Shown here piece by piece: positions 55,051-63,200 of a DNA stretch of 64,000 nt. The stretch is from Alphaproteobacteria bacterium. GTDB taxonomy: Bacteria; Pseudomonadota; Alphaproteobacteria; Rhizobiales; Rhizobiaceae. How positions within the stretch are numbered: position 1 is the stretch's first letter; each line of letters opens with the position of its first letter. Below the pieces are notes generated by a model. The model was given only the letters and a program-made list of their open reading frames with translations. It did no database searches and was not told the DNA's origin. A program made the translations under genes and the position numbers. The DNA is taken from the NCBI GenBank assembly GCA_024742485.1, contig JANSYK010000004.1, positions 248,001 through 312,000 of the forward strand, read 5' to 3'.

Positions 55051-55632
55051 TTACTTCTTGTAGAACCACTCGAATTGGCTGTCGCGACCGGCCTGACGGC
55101 AATGCAGAGTCACGAATTGCGGGCCCAGAACGCGCCTGGAATGGCAAGCCGTGGAATTGCCCATCGGCTCGATCCCGACCGTCAGCCCCTCGATTTCGCG
55201 CGTATCGCTGATCGTCCGGACCCGACTGTTGGCGCGCTGATGCCGAGCGCAGATGGTCTTCTTCAACAAGGTGCGAAACCGCGTGACACTCAGACCCGTA
55301 ATTCCACCCCTTCCGATCGCCGAAGCATTGCGAAGATCATTTTCGTTGGCGGCACATTCGGCCGGAAGCGTGTTGCGGTTCGAGCTGGCCAGCTTTGTCG
55401 CACAATGCTTGGCCTTGCCATTGAGAATCTGCCAAGCCCATCTGGCCTGGTACTTTCCTCGTCCCCAGGCCCAGAAATCAGCACCCGGCACTTCGGTTTT
55501 GGACAGCCCGCTGCCTGAAACCACAAACCGGATATGGCATTTGCGATACTCATAGGCACCGGCAACGTCCAATGCGGCGAGAAGCAGGGAAGCGGCAAGG
55601 ACGATTGGACTGAGGAGGGCGGCGCGAACCAT
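55051..55632 (-). CDS. Secreted cysteine-containing protein of unknown function
   Basis: A 193-residue product with a clear signal peptide (residues 1-26, LLSPIVLAASLLLAALDVAGA). The mature part is basic and has six Cys (KCHIRF, KHCATK, AECAAN, TICARH, TACHSR, LHCRQ), an even number spread along the chain, consistent with three disulfides in the periplasm. A segment WAWGRGKYQARWAWQILNGK is Trp-rich. I recognise no family. It stands alone; the 292-bp gap to the ABC operon holds nothing I can assign. Confidence 0.7.
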   Translation of the reverse strand: MVRAALLSPIVLAASLLLAALDVAGAYEYRKCHIRFVVSGSGLSKTEVPGADFWAWGRGKYQARWAWQILNGKAKHCATKLASSNRNTLPAECAANENDLRNASAIGRGGITGLSVTRFRTLLKKTICARHQRANSRVRTISDTREIEGLTVGIEPMGNSTACHSRRVLGPQFVTLHCRQAGRDSQFEWFYKK

Positions 55633-55795
55633 GGAAGAATATCCTTTTCAGTTGTGACAGGATTCTCCTAGCAGCGCGTCCTGTGCCGGTCATGACGCAT
55701 TTGCGCTATGGCCCGTAAGGCGAACGACGATTGGCTCGATCTATGTAAAAGAGCTGATAGTATGGGATATCGGCTTCATCAAACGGGACCTTGCC

Positions 55796-56578
55796 ATGGG
55801 GGAAACTCGCTCATTTCGACCGGCCGCACTGCGCGAAAGGCTCTATCAGGCCCTGTCGCACGACACCGAAACAGGCAGCAGGCTGTCGAACACCAATCGA
55901 TTGCTGGTAATCGTCATCGTTTCGTCCGTCTTTGTCGCGGTGCTCGAAAGCGAGGACCTGCTGTCACAGCCTTACGGTGATCTGTTCTGGCTGCTTGAAT
56001 TGTGCTTTGGAACCATCTTCGCGGTCGAATACATCATCCGTCTGTGGGTGTGCCCCGAAAACCCGAAATACGGATCGGGCATCAAGGGCCGGATCCGCTA
56101 TGCGCTGACCCCCACCGCCCTGTTCGATCTGATCGCCGTGCTGCCCCTGTTCTTGACCGTGCTTGGCAGCGAAACCTATCTGTTCCGGCTGCTCCGCATC
56201 ACCCGGATTCTCAGGCTTGCCAAGCTCGGCAAATATTCGCACGCGGCCCGGGCCATCGGCGAAGCCATTCGGTCGCGAAGCCACGAACTCGTCCTGAGCC
56301 TCGGTGCCGGCATGGTGCTCATGCTTGTCGCCGCAACCTGTCTCTATATAGCCGAAAACCGCGTCCAGCCCGACGCCTTCGGCAGCATACCGCGCGCCAT
56401 GTGGTGGGCCATCGCCACCCTGACGACGGTCGGCTATGGCGACACCTATCCCATCACCGTCCTCGGGAAGATATGCGCCGGGGTGACCGCCATCATCGGC
56501 ATCGGTCTTGTCGCCATGCCCGCCGGGATACTCGCCGCCGCCTTCAGCGACGGCCTGTCAAAACGCAGAGGTGATTGA
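55796..56578 (+). CDS. Voltage-gated potassium-channel-like ion transporter
   Basis: Six-helix cation channel subunit, 260 residues. The S4 voltage-sensor segment is RLLRITRILRLAKLGK with Arg/Lys every third residue, and the pore loop has the K+ selectivity filter TLTTVGYGDTYP. The S2-S3 region FGTIFAVEYIIRLWVC follows the Kv pattern. No RCK/TrkA-N regulatory domain follows. It ends 2 bp before the start of an NTF2-fold gene. Confidence 0.93.
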   Translation: MGETRSFRPAALRERLYQALSHDTETGSRLSNTNRLLVIVIVSSVFVAVLESEDLLSQPYGDLFWLLELCFGTIFAVEYIIRLWVCPENPKYGSGIKGRIRYALTPTALFDLIAVLPLFLTVLGSETYLFRLLRITRILRLAKLGKYSHAARAIGEAIRSRSHELVLSLGAGMVLMLVAATCLYIAENRVQPDAFGSIPRAMWWAIATLTTVGYGDTYPITVLGKICAGVTAIIGIGLVAMPAGILAAAFSDGLSKRRGD

Positions 56579-56580
56579 TC

Positions 56581-57015
56581 ATGCCGCTGACTGGTCGGCA
56601 CGTGGAGGAAGATCCGAAACTTACAAAAGCGCTGCACGAGTTTTATGCAGCATTCAACGATCGCGATATTGGGCGCCTGATGGCCCTGTTTGAACGCCAG
56701 GCCGTTTACATTGCCGGTTCCGGTCATCATGCGCACGGCCGGGAGGAAATTCGGGCCGCGCTTCTGAGCGCACTTCAAAAGGAGACCAGGATCATTCAGG
56801 GCGCCAGAACGACCATCATGTCCGGGGACATTGCACTGATGATGTCAAACTGGTCACAGATACCCCCTGAAGGAAATGCAGATCCCATATCCGGCACATC
56901 GAACATCGTTTTTCGACGTCAAGCCAATGAGGAGTGGCTCATTGTGATCGATAATCCGGTCGGGATTGACCTCATCGAGAACAGCACGGGCTTCAGCGCA
57001 AAGGACAAATCCTGA
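56581..57015 (+). CDS. NTF2-fold (SnoaL/DUF4440-like) protein
   Basis: A 144-residue protein with the cone-shaped NTF2-like pattern: ALHEFYAAFNDRDIGRLMAL, then GREEIRAALLSALQ, and the strands TTIMSGDIALMMSNWSQ and TSNIVFRRQANEEWLIVIDN. Members include ketosteroid isomerases and many proteins of unknown role. The start ATG 56581 follows the channel stop by 2 bp, with GAGGTGAT inside the channel's last codons acting as ribosome-binding site. The stop codon region (57006-57020) resembles an end of the dispersed element. Confidence 0.85.
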   Translation: MPLTGRHVEEDPKLTKALHEFYAAFNDRDIGRLMALFERQAVYIAGSGHHAHGREEIRAALLSALQKETRIIQGARTTIMSGDIALMMSNWSQIPPEGNADPISGTSNIVFRRQANEEWLIVIDNPVGIDLIENSTGFSAKDKS

Positions 57016-57020
57016 ATTGC
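57006..57020 (-). repeat. Possible end fragment of the dispersed element
   Basis: CAAATCCTGAATTGC differs at one base from CAAAACCTGAATTGC, the outer end of copy 2 as read on the plus strand. It contains the TGA stop of the NTF2-fold gene. Too short to be certain. Confidence 0.35.
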
Positions 57021-57114
57021 TTCAGGAGCGTTCTTGGCAGCCATGCTGAACGGCATGAGGGGTGCGACTTCGAAATCGGACCGGCTGCTGGCCGAACAGG
57101 CGTTCCGATCAGGA

Positions 57115-57300
57115 TCAAAAACACCCGTCCCATGGCCAGCCAACCGCCGAAACCATGTGCTATGTCGCCGTGGAGAAAGCTGGTGTCGAGTTCGAGAAAA
57201 CCCGCCTTGCCGATGTCGCTACGCCGGATGGCACCGGCCGTGACCTCGTTCTGCACCTGATTGCCTGACGCCATATCCTGTTCGGAGCCGTCGCATCCCG
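57115..57300 (-). pseudogene. Relic C-terminal tail of an autotransporter beta-barrel
   Basis: The minus strand reads GSEQDMASGNQVQNEVTAG, then RRSDIGKAGFLELDTSF, then HGFGGWLAMGRVF. This aligns without gaps to the last 60 or so residues of the autotransporter at 60946-62949 (GSTQDVASGYEALNAVTVG, LRSDIGATGFFELDADY, HGFGGLISMGRVF). The frame is closed by a stop just upstream (near 57300) and has no signal, passenger or rest of the barrel. DNA similarity is also visible (AACACCCGTCCCATG at the 3' end of both). It sits immediately downstream of the kinase/TolB gene. Confidence 0.85.
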
Positions 57301-57301
57301 C

Positions 57302-60300
57302 TCAACCACATTCGAAATCCTCGCCCTCCAGCGGCCGACACCGGGTCGGCCAGCCGCGGTCACGCCAATAGTCATCAAGCCCGATATCCTCAATCATTTG
57401 CCGGAACCTGTCCGTTTTGCCGATCAGAGACAGTTCGGTCCAGGGAACGAGATAGACCTGATAGATAAACGTCCTGCTGTTGGTGTTGTGTTCAAAGGCT
57501 CTCAGCACCAGATCCGGACCGCCGATGGCCTGCAGGAACGGGTAACCCATGAAACGAGCGTCCTGGTAGGTGTCATAGATTGCTTCGGGAGTCTCGCTTC
57601 CAACGGCCTCGACCATTGCCAGGGCAGGCTCGCGCCAGGAATCGTCGCAAGCCTCGCAACTGCTCAGGAAGTCTTTCAGTCGATCAACCTGCTGCGATTG
57701 GAAGAAGTATCCCATGGTGCTGCGAAGCACGAAGGGAGCCACATTCGGCTGTTTGCCGAAATCGTTGAGATGTTTCTCCAGATTCGCCTTGGTGGGCTTC
57801 TCCTGCAGCTCGTACAATGACCGGGTGAAACCGATAAGTGGATTGTGGCTGTCGATTTCAACCACCCGTTCAGTCAGGGCAATTGCCTGTTCTTCATGAC
57901 CCACCATGGCAAGCAGGCGGGCATAATCCAGCATGGCCAGCACATTGTTGGGCTCCTGTTCCAGCGTTTCGCGGTACAAATCCTCTGCGGCGGCCCATCG
58001 ACGCGAGCGCCTGTGAACATTTGCCATTGCATGCGCGACAACCGAAAGGTCGGGATCCAGTTTGTGGGCCTTCAAAGCCGCCTCGGACGCCCGTCTGACA
58101 TAAACCGCCGGTGACGCGCGGCGGTCCCTGGTATCGTCCGGAAAGATCACGCCGAAATCATAGGCGATGGACAACGCCGCCCAGCCCGCAGCGAAGTCAG
58201 GATCGATCTCAACGGCTTTTCTGAGCCACTCTATCCCCATGGCAACCTGACTGTTTGCATGCTCACCGCGATTGCCCACCAGCGCAATCGCATTCAGGAA
58301 CAGTTCATAGGCCTCGGGACTATCGGTCCGTTCCGTCTGCAGACCGCTTGCCTTTATTCCCAATGGCATCTTGAGGGCGGATCCGATCGCATTGGCGATC
58401 TTCTCCTGAATGACAAAAATATCCTGAATCTCGTCGGCAAACGCGTTGGACCAGACGAGGAACCCGTTATTGGCTTCTATCAGTTGGGCTTCGACACGGA
58501 GATTGTTGCCCACCCGGCGAACGGATCCCTCAAGCAAATATTGAACGCCCAGATCTTCCCCGATTTTGCGAAGATCCTCCTCCTGGTTCTTGAACCGAAA
58601 GGTAGAACTCTGTCCGGGAAGCCGAAATTGGCCGGTCCGCGCCAGCGTCGCCATGATTTCAATCGTCAGCCCGTCGCTGAAATTGTCATTGCTTCCCTCT
58701 TCGCTCAGATTGCGAAAGGGCAGGACCGCGATCGATGGCTCCGCGGCTTCGCCGGCGGCCACAGTGGGTGCGTTGCTGACGGTGCTGAATTCGTACCGCC
58801 AGACCGTGAAAGCCAGGAGGGCAACAATGCCCGACACCACCACATAATCGAGAACATCCCGCTGCCGTGGTTCTGAATTGCCGCCATCGGTGGCCGGTAC
58901 CGTGCGTTGCAAACCGCGCGGGCTGAGTTCGAAGGCCCAGGCAATGATGCAGGCGATCGGGAAGCCCAGCGCCAACAGGACCGTAACCAGCGTATCTGTC
59001 CAGTCCGGTAACAGGAGCGGGGCCTTCAGCGCACCGGCAACCTGGACGCAGAGCCATGCGACGATGAGATAGAGACCAGCGATTTTGACGACGTGGCGGC
59101 GCCGCAATTCCGCAAACAGGCTACCGGGTTGCAATCGGCCCCTGGTCTGGCGGATTTCAGCATCCGCCGCGATATCAGGATTCGCAGCCATTGCCGCAGG
59201 ACGGTCGGTCACAACCGGCTCGGCTTCGGTGCCGGGTTCAACGGGCGGAACAGCGCCCTCAAAGGTGTAGGGCGGCCCGTGTTTGGGCCAATCAAGATTG
59301 TTGAGCGTCACATAGTCCTTGAGATTGAATGCGGCATAGGCAAATGCCCGACGCTTCATTGCCTCAGGCAGGTTCTTGTGTGTGAAATTCAGCCCAGCCG
59401 CCACCCGTGCAAGAAGATACTGGCTTTCCATATAGGACAGCCGGTCGCCCTCGTGGCGGTCAATCCAGGCCGAAACCTCGTGGCGAAACGCCCTGACAAG
59501 CTCGATCAGGCCGATATCTTCGGTTCGCGATCCGGGCTTGTCGGTCTGCAACCCGTCCCGGCCAAGCTGCATGAGGATCGATTCCCAATCAGCTTCACTT
59601 GTGTCGCGGCGCGAATTGAGCAGAAAGGCCACCTCGAAATAGGCATGGTCATAAAACAGGAACTGCTCGCTTTGATAGAAGGCCAGATCGATCAGGTAAT
59701 AATCCGACTCCGGTGATTCGGGTCGCCCGACGAGAATGTTCTGACCATGCAGATCGCCGTGGAAGCGGCCGGAAATCATCCGCATTCGAAGATGGTCCGG
59801 GAGCGCGACCTTGCCGTTGGCGAAGGACAGCGGATTGGGATACCATTGACCTTCGAATGTAATGCTTGGTGACTCCGGCTCGATACCGCAGCGCGACGCC
59901 AGAAAATCATGGATCCGGCCACCCCGGTCCGGGTCAAGACGATAATCAAGCCATGAATGCAACAGTTCCGTTGGATGGCGCAGGCCTTTCAGTCGGCGAT
60001 AACTTGCGTTCCAGTCCTCCAGCAGCCCGCGCGAGACCTGACTGGCCATCTCGAGCTGTTTTTCGAAACTGCAATCGGACCAGGGCGTTGCATATTGCAG
60101 TCCGCGTCCCGCAATGGCCGAAAGAACGGCGATCTGCTGCCCGTGATGCAGCGTGTGCAGCAAACGGGGCAGATGGTGGGCTGCGAAATCCGGCGCATCG
60201 GCAATGGCCTGGTGATGCAGGTCGGCCTCATGTTTTTCCTGGGAGCTCGGATCGGGCGCTTCATCGAGTTTCAATATGGCCTGTCCGGTGAACAGCCGGC

Positions 60301-60730
60301 TTTCTATATCCGCCGCATAGACCACCGCCCCGGACCGTCCACCGCTGAGTTTTCGGTTGAGATACAGACTGCTTTCAACGCCCCATTGCTTGCGAATAAG
60401 AGGCAACAGGTCCTGATAGGACTCCGGCCAGGGAAGGCCGAGACTTTTGCTGGCATCCGTTTCAGATACCCTGCCCGTGGTTCCGGGATGCCGGTCGTCT
60501 TCTTTCAAAGCATCACACCAAAAGCAGAATGGTCCTCGAATAACGGCCATCACACCGCTTCGAAAACCCGTCACAACTATTTTGACAGGCCGTTCGTGCT
60601 CCTCGCCCCCGATCGCACGCGTGGCAGCCTGCCCGCTCACCTCACAAAGTCGCATGGGCAAGATCAGATCGCAATGCCGGCGGCAGAGGGAACCTGGCCG
60701 CTCACCGGCCAATCCCCTTTTGGGGGTCAC
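57302..60730 (-). CDS. Fusion: APH-like kinase, three membrane helices, TolB/FlgO-like domain and TPRs
   Basis: An 1142-residue protein if started at 60730; the first about 90 residues look non-conserved, and later starts (for example ATG at about 60550) are possible. Residues 110-480: aminoglycoside/choline-kinase-like domain with LSGGRSGAVVYAAD (P-loop-like), Lys in AILKLDE, the catalytic loop GRFHGDLHGQNILVG at 321-335, and the metal Asp in YLIDLAFYQ at 348. Residues 546-643: three helices (KIAGLYLIVAWLCVQVAG, TLVTVLLALGFPIACIIAWA, YVVVSGIVALLAFTVW). Residues 663-790: TolB-N/FlgO-like domain (SIAVLPFRNLSEEGS, FSDGLTIEIMATLA, YLLEGSVRRVG). Residues 800-1000: TPR repeats. Three helices would place the TPR half outside if the kinase is cytoplasmic. 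Target unknown. Confidence 0.85.
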   Translation of the reverse strand: MTPKRGLAGERPGSLCRRHCDLILPMRLCEVSGQAATRAIGGEEHERPVKIVVTGFRSGVMAVIRGPFCFWCDALKEDDRHPGTTGRVSETDASKSLGLPWPESYQDLLPLIRKQWGVESSLYLNRKLSGGRSGAVVYAADIESRLFTGQAILKLDEAPDPSSQEKHEADLHHQAIADAPDFAAHHLPRLLHTLHHGQQIAVLSAIAGRGLQYATPWSDCSFEKQLEMASQVSRGLLEDWNASYRRLKGLRHPTELLHSWLDYRLDPDRGGRIHDFLASRCGIEPESPSITFEGQWYPNPLSFANGKVALPDHLRMRMISGRFHGDLHGQNILVGRPESPESDYYLIDLAFYQSEQFLFYDHAYFEVAFLLNSRRDTSEADWESILMQLGRDGLQTDKPGSRTEDIGLIELVRAFRHEVSAWIDRHEGDRLSYMESQYLLARVAAGLNFTHKNLPEAMKRRAFAYAAFNLKDYVTLNNLDWPKHGPPYTFEGAVPPVEPGTEAEPVVTDRPAAMAANPDIAADAEIRQTRGRLQPGSLFAELRRRHVVKIAGLYLIVAWLCVQVAGALKAPLLLPDWTDTLVTVLLALGFPIACIIAWAFELSPRGLQRTVPATDGGNSEPRQRDVLDYVVVSGIVALLAFTVWRYEFSTVSNAPTVAAGEAAEPSIAVLPFRNLSEEGSNDNFSDGLTIEIMATLARTGQFRLPGQSSTFRFKNQEEDLRKIGEDLGVQYLLEGSVRRVGNNLRVEAQLIEANNGFLVWSNAFADEIQDIFVIQEKIANAIGSALKMPLGIKASGLQTERTDSPEAYELFLNAIALVGNRGEHANSQVAMGIEWLRKAVEIDPDFAAGWAALSIAYDFGVIFPDDTRDRRASPAVYVRRASEAALKAHKLDPDLSVVAHAMANVHRRSRRWAAAEDLYRETLEQEPNNVLAMLDYARLLAMVGHEEQAIALTERVVEIDSHNPLIGFTRSLYELQEKPTKANLEKHLNDFGKQPNVAPFVLRSTMGYFFQSQQVDRLKDFLSSCEACDDSWREPALAMVEAVGSETPEAIYDTYQDARFMGYPFLQAIGGPDLVLRAFEHNTNSRTFIYQVYLVPWTELSLIGKTDRFRQMIEDIGLDDYWRDRGWPTRCRPLEGEDFECG

Positions 60731-60845
60731 ATCGATCCGTGATCAAGCCACCGATTGGCATTCAGGGATTTTTGAATATCCAAATCTCGGTGACGTTATT
60801 CTCATATCCGTTTGCAACCGGTGCCCAAGCCGAGTAGCCGGGAAC

Positions 60846-60948
60846 TAGCGCAATTCAGGTTTTGACGGAATCGGCAAAACCTGAATGCATCAACAAAATC
60901 AACGGCCGACACCGTTGTCCCGTTTCTGACAAAACGTGAAACGGTCTA
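60846..60948 (+). repeat. Dispersed two-stem-loop element, copy 3 (most complete)
   Basis: First stem: perfect 12-bp inverted repeat ATTCAGGTTTTG / CAAAACCTGAAT around loop ACGGAATCGG. Second stem: perfect CCGTTTC / GAAACGG around an 11-base loop. The right end CGGTCTAGA provides the TAG stop of the autotransporter gene that reads into it. It lies between the kinase/TolB gene and the autotransporter. Confidence 0.9.
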
Positions 60949-62949
60949 GAACACCCGTCCCATGCTTATCAAGCCGCCGAAGCCATGGGCGGAGTCGCTG
61001 TAGAGATAGTCTGCGTCGAGTTCGAAGAAGCCCGTTGCGCCGATGTCGCTGCGCAGGGTGGCGCCCACAGTCACCGCGTTCAGCGCCTCATAGCCCGACG
61101 CCACATCCTGTGTGGACCCGTTCAGCGTGATGCCCGCCTCATCATTGCCGCCATTCCAGCGGCCAAGATAGCCGATCCGCCCACTCAGGATGCCGAAACC
61201 GTAGGCGCGTGAGGCTTCAAGCCCGGCCCGGGCCTCCAGCACACCGACAAAGCGGGTACCGACCGTCGCATTCGCCGCCGGATTGACAGCCCCGCTCTCC
61301 GAATAGCCGCCCAGCCATTGCGCCGCATAGCGAACACCCGCATTGGGCGTCAGCGTGATACCGTTCGCCATTGCGATGTCGGTGGCAATGGCAAGTTCCG
61401 GACTGACAAAGAACCCGCCATAATTCGCCGTCACCCAGCTCTCCCCCAGCGGCGCCAGATTGTCGTTGACGAAACGATTGTGATCGACCCATTGATACCC
61501 GGCGGTCAGGCCGAGCTGGATCGCACCATGTCCAAGGTCCTGTTCGCCGCCAAGGCCGGCAAAGACCGCATGCGTGTCGTGATCGAAAGACTGTGCCCAG
61601 GGGGCATCGGCCTTCGCCTTGCCGAACACATAGCCTCCCATCGCATTGAGCGTTGCCCCGGCGCTGTGCTGCCAGGTATAGCCTGCGGCAAAGCCGATAT
61701 GTTCGGTCGTGCTGTCGAGTGTTGTCGCACTGGCGTCAAAGTCCATGCGCCCGCCCAGCCCGGTGGCCCAGACCTGGCCCATGCGGTCCGCCACGCCATA
61801 TGCGTGCACGGCACGCTCGGTCGCCTGGAGGGCCTCGGAATGGCGATCATCTTCCCGCTGATAGGCCAGCGGGCTGTTGCCACCGACAGCCAGGTCCGCG
61901 CCGGAGCGGTCCAGAGCGCCCCGCCCGACCCGCGAAAGCAGCGCGGTCAGATCGCCCAGCGCATCCGTTTCGGTGGCCAGAAGGGTAGGATCGAACGTGG
62001 CGACGGTCTGCGTCGCTGCATCGTAGAACCATGGCACCGGACCGGAGAAATTGGGCGCGCCCCCGACTTTGTCACCCTCCAGCGTCCACAGGATCGAATG
62101 CGACGGCCCGGTCGTCACATTCACCGCCGTGGGGGTTCCTGCGGCAGTGTCAAAACGAATCTCACCACCAATGAATCCCGGGGCCAGGAGATTGAGTATG
62201 TGGCCAGTACGCCTGTCATCGAAAGAGATCGCACGGCCATTGACGCTCACCAGCCGCCCCGAATTGGTAAGCGTTCCATCGCGGCCGCCAAGCCTCTGTC
62301 CCACGGAATCAGCGCCATAGACTGTTATGGAACCGATGTTGATGAGGTGACCACCTTCTATGGCCTGCCCAAAGGAGGTACGGCCTCGTGTCGTAATGAC
62401 GCCGCTATTGACGACTTTCAGGCCGCTGGTGCCCTCCTGCCCGAAGGCGGACGGCCCAAATGTCATGATCGTCCCTGTATTGCTTATCGCGCCGCCGACG
62501 CTATTGCGCGAGATCGTTTGCCCATGAGCCACGTGACCCCAAGTCGTAATTGTACCACTGTTGTTGAGAGAGCCGAAGTCACCCTCGAGGCTCTGTGCGG
62601 GGGATCTGTCGCCTTCGGTCGATATCGCGCCGCTGTTGGCGATGGTGCCAAAATCGCCCTCGATATTTTGTGCGTAGGCTTGCTGTCCGCCGGTGGTGAG
62701 CCGGCCGCGATTGTCAAGCGTGATGGTGTTGCCGGTCCCCTCCATGGCGTCGACATCATTGCCCGTCACATCGATCGAACCGGTGTCGGTGACGATCAGC
62801 GTGTCGCCGTCCAGAACAGTATTGCCGCCATTGGTCGTCGTTTGCTGATCATCGACAACAAACACGTCCTGCGCGTTCGCAGCCGATGCGGCCAGCCAAA
62901 GTGCCATGGATGCGCCGAAGAAGGCAGAGCGCATACAAAGGCTCGTCAT
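60946..62949 (-). CDS. Autotransporter with beta-helix repeat passenger
   Basis: Type V secretion protein. From ATG 62949 the product is 667 residues with a signal peptide (ending ASAANA). The passenger has about five degenerate repeats of 22-26 residues built on the pattern N-S/T-G-x-I-x-T-x-G-x-x-x-x-G-Q (for example NSGAISTEGDRSPAQSLEG and NSGVITTRGRTSFGQAIEG), the signature of a right-handed beta-helix. The C-terminal 270 residues form a 12-strand barrel ending in Phe (LISMGRVF), the BAM recognition end. The stop lies inside repeat copy 3. Start uncertain (62949 or 62934; frame opens at 63060). Passenger function unknown. Confidence 0.9.
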   Translation of the reverse strand: MTSLCMRSAFFGASMALWLAASAANAQDVFVVDDQQTTTNGGNTVLDGDTLIVTDTGSIDVTGNDVDAMEGTGNTITLDNRGRLTTGGQQAYAQNIEGDFGTIANSGAISTEGDRSPAQSLEGDFGSLNNSGTITTWGHVAHGQTISRNSVGGAISNTGTIMTFGPSAFGQEGTSGLKVVNSGVITTRGRTSFGQAIEGGHLINIGSITVYGADSVGQRLGGRDGTLTNSGRLVSVNGRAISFDDRRTGHILNLLAPGFIGGEIRFDTAAGTPTAVNVTTGPSHSILWTLEGDKVGGAPNFSGPVPWFYDAATQTVATFDPTLLATETDALGDLTALLSRVGRGALDRSGADLAVGGNSPLAYQREDDRHSEALQATERAVHAYGVADRMGQVWATGLGGRMDFDASATTLDSTTEHIGFAAGYTWQHSAGATLNAMGGYVFGKAKADAPWAQSFDHDTHAVFAGLGGEQDLGHGAIQLGLTAGYQWVDHNRFVNDNLAPLGESWVTANYGGFFVSPELAIATDIAMANGITLTPNAGVRYAAQWLGGYSESGAVNPAANATVGTRFVGVLEARAGLEASRAYGFGILSGRIGYLGRWNGGNDEAGITLNGSTQDVASGYEALNAVTVGATLRSDIGATGFFELDADYLYSDSAHGFGGLISMGRVF

Positions 62950-63150
62950 TCCCGGCACTGTGGCTTTTAAAGGCACACGCTGCGCTCCGCCCAGACAAGT
63001 CTGGACGGAAATTCTGGATATGCCGGGCAGCAATGTTGGTACCAATCTCCTGACCCCCACGTCACAGGTTGAGAGATACCCTTGCCTCGCGTGAAATGAT
63101 ATCGGATCACAATCTCAATAGTATGGGCTATATGTCTCATTGATGCATTC

Positions 63151-63193
63151 AAATGCCGATATCGTTGCCTCGTTTCTGACGAGACCCCGTCTA
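63151..63193 (+). repeat. Dispersed element, decayed right half (copy 4)
   Basis: CCGATATCGTTGCCTCGTTTCTGACGAGAC aligns to CCGACACCGTTGTCCCGTTT-CTGACAAAAC of copy 3 with 24 of 30 identities, and every difference is a transition. It then ends GTCTAAACG, which supplies the TAG stop of the AraC gene as the GTCTAG of copy 3 does for the autotransporter. The first stem-loop is absent. Confidence 0.6.
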
Positions 63194-63200
63194 AACGGGG
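63185..63200 (-). terminator. Hairpin overlapping the AraC-gene stop
   Basis: CCCCGT / ACGGGG with a CTAA loop surrounds the TAG stop of the AraC-type gene. The 6-bp GC stem has no T-run after it, so it is a possible terminator only. Confidence 0.4.
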
